A stretch of 27,724 bases of DNA from a virus. The notes under the pieces are model-generated. The model was not told where the DNA came from. It made no database searches and saw nothing but the letters and a program-made list of their open reading frames with translations. Positions 15,005 through 21,898 of the stretch are shown one piece after another. The stretch spans positions 1 to 27,724 of IMG/VR virus record IMGVR_UViG_3300042691_030319; one strand, given 5' to 3'. Every line of letters starts with the position of its first letter. Position 1 is the stretch's first letter. Both the position numbers and the translations under genes were made by a program.

Positions 15005-15081
15005 GCGCGGACCTAGTAACCACACGAATCATCGCTCCGCGCCTCCTTTCCTCGGCGCGTTGGGGGAAACCCCTTCGCGCC
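15004..15081 (+). promoter_or_regulatory. Four-arm RNA element with mutually exclusive hairpins
   Basis: Four complementary arms lie between the modification gene and the next small frame: GGCGCGG (15004-15010), CCGCGCC (15037-15043), GGCGCG (15054-15059) and CGCGCC (15076-15081). Arms 1:2 and 3:4 can pair, or instead 2:3. The 3:4 hairpin is especially neat: GGCGCG, a U-U/U-U internal loop, GGGG, a GAAA tetraloop, then the mirror. The layout recalls attenuators, but no U-run follows arm 4. Confidence 0.5.
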
Positions 15082-15086
15082 GGGTT

Positions 15087-15191
15087 ATGAAACAGAACGC
15101 AAAAAACAAGAAGGTCAAACCGGACAAGATCAAGAACAAGGGCACGCCCCGCGTCCTGATTGCGACCGCAGGCACCACGAAAGCCGCGTAA
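15087..15191 (+). CDS. Tiny basic peptide, 34 aa
   Basis: ATG 15087 to TAA 15189-15191 encodes a very Lys-rich peptide beginning MKQNAKNKKVKPDKIKNKG and ending with an Ala/Thr tail. It sits just after the GAAA-tetraloop hairpin and 3 bases before the connector gene. No domain can be assigned. A basic peptide next to head genes could bind packaged DNA or nucleate assembly, or the frame could be a translated leader that couples ribosomes into the connector gene. There is no good SD apart from the GGGTT/hairpin region. Confidence 0.4.
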   Translation: MKQNAKNKKVKPDKIKNKGTPRVLIATAGTTKAA

Positions 15192-15194
15192 CCA

Positions 15195-15836
15195 ATGGCA
15201 CTTATAACGAGCAGCGAGTACAAGGTTTATAGCGGTATCAGCGATACCTCATTCGATGCGTTCCTCGCCGTCGCTGTTCCGGCGGTGCAGGAAACCATTG
15301 AATCGCTGTGTGGCCGATCCGCAGGCGGTTTCGAGTCCGCATCGTGGACCGAAACCTTTAGCGGTGCCGAGACGCCGTGCAAGTATCTACGCAATTGGCC
15401 GGTCACGGCTATTGCGTCGGTGTCGTTCGTTGACGCGGACGGCACGTCATCGACGCTGGATTCGTCGCGGTACGCGATCGACCCCAGCGGGCGTGCGGTC
15501 TGTATGACCGGCTCGATGATGGGCCGGGCGCTCATGGCAACGGACGGCAGCTTTGAGGGGTACTTCGCCCCCAACCAGACCGGCGTGCGTCCGCAGTTCC
15601 TTGAGGGCATGAAGAACTACACGGTGACGTACACGGGCGGGTACTCGACCGTTCCGTCCCGGCTCAAGTGGGTCTGCTACCGGATGCTTGATCAGATGAT
15701 CGCAGACCGTCGCGTGCCCGGTGACCTGAAGTCTGAGAGCATCGGCGACTATTCGTACACGAAAGAGGCTGCGGCGGGCCTTATCTCGCAGGAAGTGCGG
15801 GACCGCCTGCAAGAGTGGATTGTGAGTGTGGCATGA
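15195..15836 (+). CDS. Head-tail connector (gp6-like adaptor), 213 aa
   Basis: Adaptor proteins bind beneath the portal and start the neck. The N-terminus (MALITSSEYKVYSGISDTSF) followed by 'FLAVAVPAVQETIESLCGR' is the usual helix pair of HK97 gp6-like/phage head-tail connector proteins. 'ETFSGAETPCKYLRNWPVTAIASV' matches their 'e.f.g....l.L...pi..i.sv' beta block. 'YTVTYTGGYSTVPSRLKWVCYRML' matches the 'v.Y.gGy..vP..lk.a......' block that closes the family. The length is typical. It overlaps the next gene by ATGA. Confidence 0.85.
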   Translation: MALITSSEYKVYSGISDTSFDAFLAVAVPAVQETIESLCGRSAGGFESASWTETFSGAETPCKYLRNWPVTAIASVSFVDADGTSSTLDSSRYAIDPSGRAVCMTGSMMGRALMATDGSFEGYFAPNQTGVRPQFLEGMKNYTVTYTGGYSTVPSRLKWVCYRMLDQMIADRRVPGDLKSESIGDYSYTKEAAAGLISQEVRDRLQEWIVSVA

Positions 15837-16186
15837 TCCGATTCCCCTGGCACCTCGCCAACGGCACGTGCGCGATTCAGGGCGGCACGGGCGGTACGGC
15901 GGTCAACGGCATGCCCGCGTACACGTTCGCCACGAAGACGGGCCTATCGGCGGTGCCGTGTCGGTATCAGCCGGCCGGCTACTCGGATTCGCTACGGCTC
16001 GGGCGTGAAATGGGCGAAATCACAGACACGTTTCTCCTGCCTCCCACGGTTGGCAGCACGGCGGTTGTCGTCAACGCACAGGACAAGATCGTTTTTAACG
16101 GCAACACGTACCGAGTCATCGGCTCGGGTGCGGTGTCGGCAGGTGACGGCGGCATGATTCGCGTTCTCTGTTCGCGGAACACGTAA
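15833..16186 (+). CDS. Head closure/stopper protein, 117 aa
   Basis: Start ATG 15833 overlaps the connector stop; the in-frame ATG at 15815 is less likely because it lies deeper in the upstream gene. The protein is all-beta (CAIQGGTGGTAVNGMPAYTF; GEITDTFLLPPTVGSTAVV; DKIVFNGNTYRVIGSG). 'D.i..nG..YrV.g' near the C-terminus is the common signature of phage head-tail joining/head-closure proteins (SPP1 gp16/lambda FII-like group). Its position between connector and gp10-like protein is the standard neck order. It shares its last base with the next start. Confidence 0.75.
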   Translation: MIRFPWHLANGTCAIQGGTGGTAVNGMPAYTFATKTGLSAVPCRYQPAGYSDSLRLGREMGEITDTFLLPPTVGSTAVVVNAQDKIVFNGNTYRVIGSGAVSAGDGGMIRVLCSRNT

Positions 16187-16803
16187 TGGCTATCACCGTC
16201 CGCATCGTGGACAACTCGAATGCGTTCATGCAGCGGACGATGGCGCAGGTCGGGATGGGTGTCGAAGCGGCGGCTGAGGCTCTTGCAGCCGCGATGAAGA
16301 ACACGCTGTCAAGCCGTGGCGGTGCTGGAGGCGGTCTTGGCTCGGGTGCTGGCGGTGCGATGCCGAGCAATCCCGGAAGCCCCCCGGCGTATCAGCGTGG
16401 CGGATTGCATCGGTCCATTCGGTCTACGAAAGCCCAGATTATCGGCAATCGCGCCTCGGCCTACGCGGGAACGTCGCTGCGGTACGGTGCCAGCCTCGAA
16501 CATGGCTTTACCGCAACCGCAAAGGGCGGTGCGTTGCTTGTCCCGTTGCAGCCCGAGGCACACCGACTGCTTGAGCGAAACATGGTGCGGAACAACCCGC
16601 AGCTGTTCATGGTCCGGCGTCCCGGCAAGCCTCCGCTGCTCGCCCGTCGCGGCCCGCGTGGGTCCATCGTGCCCCTGTTCGTGCTAAAGAAGTCCGTAAC
16701 CGTCAAGCCCCGCCCCTGGCTCCGTCCATCCCTTGACCGCGCACGCCCCGCAATGGCGGCGGCGTTTATCCGGGCGGCGTCCGTTGGAAGGAACGCGGCA
16801 TGA
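16186..16803 (+). CDS. HK97 gp10-like neck/tail-completion protein, 205 aa
   Basis: It belongs by order and pattern to the HK97-gp10/minor tail protein group that helps join tail to head. The helical N-terminus (VEAAAEALAAAMKNTLSSRG) is followed by a Gly-rich linker, 'SPPAYQRGGLHRSI' (family 'p..pp....G.Lr.Si' element), 'YGASLEHG' and the C-terminal 'SVTVKPRPWLRPSLDRARP' (family 'i..rPfl.pAl......'). All these hallmarks are present. The length is somewhat above the usual ~130-170 because of an inserted 'LLARRGPRGSIVPLFVLK' segment. It overlaps the next gene by 4 bases. Confidence 0.8.
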   Translation: MAITVRIVDNSNAFMQRTMAQVGMGVEAAAEALAAAMKNTLSSRGGAGGGLGSGAGGAMPSNPGSPPAYQRGGLHRSIRSTKAQIIGNRASAYAGTSLRYGASLEHGFTATAKGGALLVPLQPEAHRLLERNMVRNNPQLFMVRRPGKPPLLARRGPRGSIVPLFVLKKSVTVKPRPWLRPSLDRARPAMAAAFIRAASVGRNAA

Positions 16804-17246
16804 TCCCAGAACTTGAAACGTACATCTACGACACGCTGCAAGCGCAGACGAGCCTTACCGCGTTGGTGAGTACCCGCATCACCAACATCTACGGCAGTCG
16901 GTCCACGCTGGTTTGCCCATACATCGTCTACCAGATCACCGAGGATCAAGAGTCGGACACGATGCGCGGCGACGGCGTGACGGCCACCATCGAGTTCCAC
17001 ATCTACGACCTCGCCGAAGGCAACACGAACAACGTGTCACGCCAAATCATCGACCAGATTCGCGGCGATGCGGCGACACAATCGAACAAGGTACCGACGT
17101 ACGGGCTGCACCGTCGCATCCCCGGCGAGATGCCTAGCGGCTGGGAAATCTCACAGATCATGCGTGTGGGTGGCACGACCGCGCACGAGCGCGATTTTCT
17201 CCACTACATCGAAACGTACCGCGTCACGGGTTCGCTCGGAACCTGA
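16800..17246 (+). CDS. Tail terminator protein (DUF3168-like), 148 aa
   Basis: It starts MIPELETYIYDTLQAQTSLT, followed by 'ALVSTRITNIYG', 'CPYIVYQITED' and 'ATIEFHIYDLAEGNTNNV', the pattern of the DUF3168/lambda gpU-like proteins that cap the tail tube and dock it to the head. 'P.i.y........' and an alternating strand/helix layout with the central 'i.fhiyd' strand are seen. It follows the gp10-like gene and precedes the tail tube gene, which is the conserved order. Translation is coupled by the 4-base overlap with the upstream gene. Confidence 0.75.
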   Translation: MIPELETYIYDTLQAQTSLTALVSTRITNIYGSRSTLVCPYIVYQITEDQESDTMRGDGVTATIEFHIYDLAEGNTNNVSRQIIDQIRGDAATQSNKVPTYGLHRRIPGEMPSGWEISQIMRVGGTTAHERDFLHYIETYRVTGSLGT

Positions 17247-17255
17247 GGAGTCAAC

Positions 17256-18164
17256 ATGGGCAGGCAAGTCACAGGTCTTGAAGGCACGATCACCTCTTGG
17301 GGTTCGGGCGCGTCCGACTGGCACAATCACCTGATTGCCACGGGCACCGCACCAACCAACGTGACGGTGAACGTCGAAGGGCCGGAGATGGACACCACGT
17401 CCATCGGCGGGCCTTCGTCGAATCGCACGTACCGCAACATGCTGGCATCGTGGACCGTCACGGGCGAAAGCCTCTGGCCGCGTGCGAATGCGTACGTGGG
17501 CGCTCAGGGGCTTGTCACGTACGCCAGCGGGTACACGCAGCACGTCCGGGGCTGGTCGCTGAACATGGCGTGGGACGCTCTGGACGTGACCGAGTTCAAC
17601 GCCTCGGGCATCCTCTGGCGTTCCTTCCGCCCGTCGTTCCGTGGTAAGTTCACGGGTTCCTTCCGGGGGCTGGTGGACGATGCTGCGGCCCTCACGCTGG
17701 TTACGCCGTGGACGAACACGAGCGCGAAGGCGATGACGCTGAAGCTGTCAGAGGACACGCCGAACACCGACAACTCGTTCACGATCGCCGACGCGATCAT
17801 CACCCGTGCGGGCATCGGTATGCCGATTCAGGCGGGCGGGTTGGACACGCTCGATTACAACTTCACGGTGTCGGGTGCGATGAACTGTCTCTCATCCAGC
17901 GGCGACGGGTCCAGCACCTACGGCATCAACGTGCTACCCGGCAGCACAACCGGCGTGGCCGTGACCATGCCGACGTACGACAACGGCACCAACGGCGTAC
18001 CCAATAAGACCATGCTCATCAAGCTCGCCGATGGTTCGTCGGACGTGTCTCTGAGCGGTACCGCGTTCCTTACCAGCGTCAACATCACGTGCGACGTAGA
18101 CCAGCCGATCCGCGTCTCGTGGACCGCGCAAGGCACGGGCGTGCTGACTCCGGCGTATGCCTAA
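17256..18164 (+). CDS. Major tail (tube) protein, 302 aa
   Basis: It follows the tail terminator and has a strong SD (GAGGAG) before ATG 17256, as expected for an abundant structural protein. The sequence is beta-rich with 'TGLEGTITSWG' at the start, 'NVEGPEMDTTSIGG' and 'SWTVTGESLWPRANAYVGAQ', which resemble the 'D.t.f.....' and 'g..sg.g' stretches of siphophage tube proteins. Later 'GIGMPIQAGGLDTLDYNFTVSG' matches the final strand pattern of many tube proteins. The length is typical. Its stop overlaps the stop of the minus-strand gene that follows. The call is from order, SD and pattern, not from a catalytic motif. Confidence 0.7.
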   Translation: MGRQVTGLEGTITSWGSGASDWHNHLIATGTAPTNVTVNVEGPEMDTTSIGGPSSNRTYRNMLASWTVTGESLWPRANAYVGAQGLVTYASGYTQHVRGWSLNMAWDALDVTEFNASGILWRSFRPSFRGKFTGSFRGLVDDAAALTLVTPWTNTSAKAMTLKLSEDTPNTDNSFTIADAIITRAGIGMPIQAGGLDTLDYNFTVSGAMNCLSSSGDGSSTYGINVLPGSTTGVAVTMPTYDNGTNGVPNKTMLIKLADGSSDVSLSGTAFLTSVNITCDVDQPIRVSWTAQGTGVLTPAYA

Positions 18165-18520
18165 GCAGCAAGCGCCTTGATAAGCATGCTCAGGCCAACC
18201 AATCCGCCGATGATGACGACAACGCCAAGAACCGAAACGCCAAGCACGCGGAACGCGGACATGCTCGCCGATGGCGTTTCAACTACGACCGGCACAAGGT
18301 CCGACCGGCAGTAGCGACACACTGAAGCGTTGGCCTTGACGTTCTCGGCGCACTTTGGGCACTTGCGCGTTGGCGTTGGCGGCTGCACGAAGAACAGCAA
18401 CGGCGACAGGATGCCAAGCAACCCGCCAGCGATCAACGCGATAGGCATTGACAACCCGCGTTTCTCAGCGGCCATAGCCCCCACAAGGCATCCGACAGCG
18501 ATCCAGACAAGTCCAAACAT
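18161..18520 (-). CDS. Membrane-anchored zinc-ribbon protein, 119 aa, inserted on the opposite strand
   Basis: The chosen start is the ATG whose complement is 18518-18520. It is preceded on the minus strand by a perfect GGAGGT SD (18528-18533). The protein has an N-terminal hydrophobic hairpin (GLVWIAVGCLVGAM; IALIAGGLLGILSPLLFFV), a zinc ribbon with C54-P-K-C57 and C68-R-Y-C71, and a C-terminal transmembrane helix (VLGVSVLGVVVIIGGLVGL). The ribbon is of the CxxC...CxxC 'zinc-ribbon' group found in bacterial membrane proteins. It is the only convincing minus-strand gene here and lies tail-to-tail with the tube gene, where tail assembly chaperones normally sit. It behaves like a moron, possibly modifying the host envelope. 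Confidence 0.75.
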   Translation of the reverse strand: MFGLVWIAVGCLVGAMAAEKRGLSMPIALIAGGLLGILSPLLFFVQPPTPTRKCPKCAENVKANASVCRYCRSDLVPVVVETPSASMSAFRVLGVSVLGVVVIIGGLVGLSMLIKALAA

Positions 18521-18538
18521 GATCGGCACCTCCGGATA

Positions 18539-18568
18539 AGTATACCGTGAGTCAGATACCAAGCGCAA
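18539..18568 (-). promoter_or_regulatory. Candidate promoter for the minus-strand zinc-ribbon gene
   Basis: Reading the minus strand, TATACT (complement of 18539-18544) matches the -10 consensus at 5 of 6 bases. TTGCGC (complement of 18563-18568) gives a poor -35 with an 18-base spacer. A start near 18532-18533 would begin the mRNA at the SD, giving a very short leader. Its own promoter is what a moron needs, because the surrounding operon runs the other way. Confidence 0.35.
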
Positions 18569-19515
18569 ACACATTCGCTCAGGCTCAGGTCGAAGTCACG
18601 GCCAACACCGAGCCTCTGAAACAGGGCATTGCCGAGGCCAAGCAAGAGCTTGGCTCGCTTGGCGAAGCCGGTACGTCTGCCGGAACGATGACGGCAACGG
18701 GGCTGGCGGCTGCGGCTGCGGCGGCGGTTGCCGTTGGGCAGGCCGCGTATCAGGCCGGTGTCGAGATTGGCAACCTGCTAGAGAAGCAGCTCAACAACGG
18801 CAAGGACTCTGACTTTTTCCTGTCGCAGAAGGAAGAGCTAGAGGGACTTCGCCGCAAGCTGAAAGAGTTCCGCGACCAGGCCAACGACAAATCGCTAATT
18901 GCCAATCTGGATGACGTGCTGTCTACCGGAAAGCCCGAGGGTTTCATGTATTCTGACCGCGCGGCAGCGGTCAAGGGATACAACGACACCGCCAACGAGA
19001 TTGCGCGGATCGAGCAAAAGAACCGCGAACAGAAGGAAGCCGAAGAAAAGCAGAAAGAGCAAGAGAAGGCCGAACGAAAGAAAAAAGCCCTTGAACGGGA
19101 AATCGAGCAGACCCGCATTGGATCGCTTGAGGGTGAGGACCAGATTCGGGCACGTGCGGAGATGCGAAAGAAGCAGGCACGCGAGCAGTACGGCAACGAC
19201 GCGGACGGATTGATTCGTGAGATTGAGAAATCGGCACAGTCTGAAATCAACAAGTTCATGACAACGCAGGCGGTCAAGAAGGGCATCGAAGACAAAAACC
19301 GCGAGGAACGGGAAAAGAAGGAAATGGAGTCTGCCAAGCGACTTGCCGAGGCAATGGCAGAGGCCGCAGCAAAGGCCATGTCCAGCGCACTTGCTGGCGT
19401 CTCGGCTGAGTTCCAGAACGTGTTCAATTCCCAACTCGGCCAAATGTCCTTCACCATCGAAGGACTAGCCGCCAACGTCGAGAAGATCGCTAACCAGCGC
19501 CGCGCTGCTGGCTGA
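18547..19515 (+). CDS. Short tape measure protein, 322 aa
   Basis: Tape measure proteins span the tail lumen and set tail length. This one starts at GTG 18547. It has 'AQVEVTANTEPLKQGIAEAK' (a common tape-measure opening), an Ala-rich hydrophobic segment near residues 55-80, a long highly charged coiled coil (about 155-260, rich in Glu/Lys/Arg), and Ala-rich helices at the end. At 322 residues it is small for a siphophage. By the usual ~1.5 Angstrom per residue, a tail near 50 nm is expected. No lytic transglycosylase or peptidase domain is visible. The SD is weak (GGATAAG). Confidence 0.7.
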   Translation: MSQIPSANTFAQAQVEVTANTEPLKQGIAEAKQELGSLGEAGTSAGTMTATGLAAAAAAAVAVGQAAYQAGVEIGNLLEKQLNNGKDSDFFLSQKEELEGLRRKLKEFRDQANDKSLIANLDDVLSTGKPEGFMYSDRAAAVKGYNDTANEIARIEQKNREQKEAEEKQKEQEKAERKKKALEREIEQTRIGSLEGEDQIRARAEMRKKQAREQYGNDADGLIREIEKSAQSEINKFMTTQAVKKGIEDKNREEREKKEMESAKRLAEAMAEAAAKAMSSALAGVSAEFQNVFNSQLGQMSFTIEGLAANVEKIANQRRAAG

Positions 19516-19520
19516 TACCT

Positions 19521-20399
19521 ATGCCACTCACAGGCCGCGAAATCGTGACCAGCCGGTCTTACACCGGCAGTCTTCAAACCACGACCGCACAGCGGGTCTG
19601 GAAGACCGAAACGACCAGCCGCGCGGAAGCGTCAAACTGGTTGACCTCGCAGAGCGTGGCTTTGGGGGACGCACACCCCGACCTTACCGGCCTGTTCCTC
19701 GACTCGCTCACGTACTCGCCCGAGGCAGACGGCACGTACACGATCACGGGGAACTACTCGACATCCGGCCTGTTTGTTCTGGAACAGGTCAACAAGCAGA
19801 ATCGAGACTCCGCCCCGTACGTGCGTGTGAACTTCTCGACGTACGACTACACGATCGACGTGCCGTACGCACTCCGCGTAACGCTCAACGTTCCTGGCAA
19901 TCCTGCCAAGTTCATCTGGACGGCACAGAGCCAGAAGATTTCCAAGTCGGACGTGATTCTGTCGGTTGAAGTGCGCCCGAACAAGCTGACGCTTGGCGAC
20001 GTTGCGGCCATCGCCAAAGAGACGCAGCGCGTACATCGGTTTGCAGCGGACGGCGGGGCGAACGACTGGCTTTTCATGGGTGGCAACATCCGAAACGCCA
20101 GCAACACGCAAGACCTCGTGACCTACACGTGGCAGCGTGACGCTGGAGATTTTGAGTGGGTGGCGAAGGACGCCCCGGTTCTTTCGACAAACCAGAACAC
20201 CTACGACCCCATGAAATCGGGTGGCGCATCGACGGTCTGGTTCCCGTATGTCGCACGACAGCCGCACGCGCGATGGATCATGCGGCAGAATCAGATTGAC
20301 CCGTCTTTGCAACCCCTGTTTACGACCATGTTCCCGTATTCGCTCAACGCGCTTGGGTACAAGAACCTTCCCGGACTTTCGGACATCATGGGCCTATGA
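19521..20399 (+). CDS. Putative distal tail/tail-tip protein, 292 aa
   Basis: It directly follows the tape measure, where distal tail (Dit-like) proteins occur. The body is beta-rich (TYTITGNYSTSGLFVLEQVN; VNFSTYDYTIDVPYALRVTL; KFIWTAQSQKISKSDVILSV), and the C-terminal part includes Trp-rich strands (STVWFPYVARQPHARWIMRQ). No cysteine or enzymatic motif is obvious. It overlaps the next gene by 4 bases (ATGA). There is no SD before ATG 19521. A structural tail-tip role rests on position; no family is confidently recognised. Confidence 0.5.
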   Translation: MPLTGREIVTSRSYTGSLQTTTAQRVWKTETTSRAEASNWLTSQSVALGDAHPDLTGLFLDSLTYSPEADGTYTITGNYSTSGLFVLEQVNKQNRDSAPYVRVNFSTYDYTIDVPYALRVTLNVPGNPAKFIWTAQSQKISKSDVILSVEVRPNKLTLGDVAAIAKETQRVHRFAADGGANDWLFMGGNIRNASNTQDLVTYTWQRDAGDFEWVAKDAPVLSTNQNTYDPMKSGGASTVWFPYVARQPHARWIMRQNQIDPSLQPLFTTMFPYSLNALGYKNLPGLSDIMGL

Positions 20400-20677
20400 C
20401 GTTCGGCGAATCCGACATCCAGTTCGGCATGTACCACGCGATCATCGTGTCGGTACAGGGCACCAACCCCGGCGCGGCGTCCGGCATCTCGTACACCATC
20501 GACGTGAACTTCCCGGCAGGCAAGTTGCAACTCGTGGGCGTCAAGCCTGCTTGGAACCGACCGCCCGACACGATCGACACGCGGGCTGCTGCGGTTGGTA
20601 CGGCGTGCCTCGTGTCCATCGTTGGCGACTTGGTGCAAGCGTTTATCCCCGAGTTCCCTGATACCCAGTCATGCTGA
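20396..20677 (+). CDS. Small putative tail-tip protein, 93 aa
   Basis: ATG 20396 overlaps the previous stop. The protein has strands typical of a small beta-barrel or OB-like fold ('YHAIIVSVQGTNPGAASGIS', 'YTIDVNFPAGKLQLVGVKPA', 'AAVGTACLVSIVGDLVQAFI'). Such domains occur in baseplate hub proteins and phage 'gp5 OB-fold' proteins, where the sequence reads like a hydrolase-free connector. It overlaps the next start by 7 bases. Function is inferred only from fold-like pattern and place. Confidence 0.5.
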   Translation: MTFGESDIQFGMYHAIIVSVQGTNPGAASGISYTIDVNFPAGKLQLVGVKPAWNRPPDTIDTRAAAVGTACLVSIVGDLVQAFIPEFPDTQSC

Positions 20678-21024
20678 ACAAGCAAGTAATCCCCATGTCC
20701 CCCGTCTCCATCGCGTACGCGGGGCGTGCATCGCCATCGAACGGCGGTTCATCCGTGTTCTCGCTCATGGGTGCGGAATACATGAGCGTTACCGCCGCGT
20801 CGATTGGCGGTACGGCGTGGGTGCATGGCACGTTGACGCTCAAAGTGTCGAATCACCGTGAGGGTCCGTTCATGGCCCTTCCGTCCACTATCACGATTAC
20901 CAACTCCGCGCCCGTCTCCGCTGTGGTGGACGTGCGCGGTTACGCATTTGCCGTCCTCGATGTGACGACGGCTGAATCTGGCGTCGTTCTCGACATCGCT
21001 GCCTGCTTGTACGCGGCGGCCTGA
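20671..21024 (+). CDS. Putative virion beta-sandwich protein, 117 aa
   Basis: The sequence alternates strands and turns (GGSSVFSLMGAEYMSVTAAS; TAWVHGTLTLKVSNHREGPF; SAVVDVRGYAFAVLDVTTAE), like small phage appendage or fibre-base domains. It may start at ATG 20671, which overlaps the upstream stop, or at ATG 20695 (MSPVSIAYAG); neither has an SD. The final 'GVVLDIAACLYAAA' strand closes the domain. It precedes a fibre-like gene, so it may link the fibre to the tail tip. Confidence 0.5.
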   Translation: MLNKQVIPMSPVSIAYAGRASPSNGGSSVFSLMGAEYMSVTAASIGGTAWVHGTLTLKVSNHREGPFMALPSTITITNSAPVSAVVDVRGYAFAVLDVTTAESGVVLDIAACLYAAA

Positions 21025-21043
21025 ATTACAAGGAATCTGATCT

Positions 21044-21895
21044 ATGGCTATCGCCTATCTCAACGAGGGCGCGGTATCTCTTGCCGCAGTGAACTGGTCC
21101 GACGCTACGGGCCTCGTGTCGTCTGCCGAGTGCGTCATCGACAAGGGCGGTCAGGCCATTGTCAATAACCTCGACTTCTCGGCAATCGCCACGACCCGCG
21201 TTACGTACCTGCACATTCGCCGACCGTTTACCGGGAGCATTGGAAGCAGCAGCGTTGGCCCGTTGAAGGTAAACACGTCCAGCGCGACGTACTACGCGGC
21301 TGGTGGCGGTTCGCTGTACCTTCAGTCGGCAGGCCCGGCCAGCAACGCAACGGTTCTGTTTGAGATGCCCACCGGCACGGGTGGCGCGGCGTACCTGCAA
21401 GGCGGCACGTTCACCGAGGCCCGCGTCTACGGCGGTCAGTGCTACGTCAACGCCTCGACGGTCGTTACCACGCTCTACGCCATGTCGTCTTCGGTCACGG
21501 TGGACTACAACGCGACGGCGATTACCACGCTGTACGTCTTCCCCGGTGCAACGGTGTACCTGAAGCGGTCGGTTACCAACGTCGTTGTCATCGGTGGAAC
21601 GCTCATCATCGACGGCGACGGGATCAGCATTACCACGCTCCGTCAGTCGGGCGGCGTGGTTGACCATCGCTCCGGCGACATCCCGACCTTCACGCAGGAA
21701 GGCGGTCAGTACATCAACCAGAGCCTTCGCCGCGACTCGACCATCGCGGGCACGGCGGCCACGATCTTCCCCGGCGGCGCGGGTGCCCTCATGCGTGCCC
21801 CTGGTGCCACGGTCACTTGGACGACCGCAAACATCACCTACGTCGGTACGAACGCTGGTCCGTCCACGATGTACGGCACACCCCCGATCGTCTAA
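21044..21895 (+). CDS. Putative tail fibre/spike protein with repetitive beta structure, 283 aa
   Basis: Residues about 75-225 alternate short strands and turns at nearly regular spacing (SLYLQSAGPASNATVLFEMP, AAYLQGGTFTEARVYGGQCY, TTLYAMSSSVTVDYNATAIT, TLYVFPGATVYLKRSVTNVV). This resembles a stacked beta-helix of the kind found in spikes and fibres. The C-terminus is Gly/Pro-rich. AAGGA about 9 bases before ATG 21044 is a good SD. It is a receptor-binding candidate; no depolymerase active site is recognisable. Confidence 0.55.
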   Translation: MAIAYLNEGAVSLAAVNWSDATGLVSSAECVIDKGGQAIVNNLDFSAIATTRVTYLHIRRPFTGSIGSSSVGPLKVNTSSATYYAAGGGSLYLQSAGPASNATVLFEMPTGTGGAAYLQGGTFTEARVYGGQCYVNASTVVTTLYAMSSSVTVDYNATAITTLYVFPGATVYLKRSVTNVVVIGGTLIIDGDGISITTLRQSGGVVDHRSGDIPTFTQEGGQYINQSLRRDSTIAGTAATIFPGGAGALMRAPGATVTWTTANITYVGTNAGPSTMYGTPPIV

Positions 21896-21898
21896 CCC

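Noticed and set aside
18750-19577. A 275-codon minus-strand frame rich in Ser, Phe and Arg opposite the tape measure
   Set aside because: The composition is the reverse complement of Glu/Lys-rich coiled-coil codons; no start signal.
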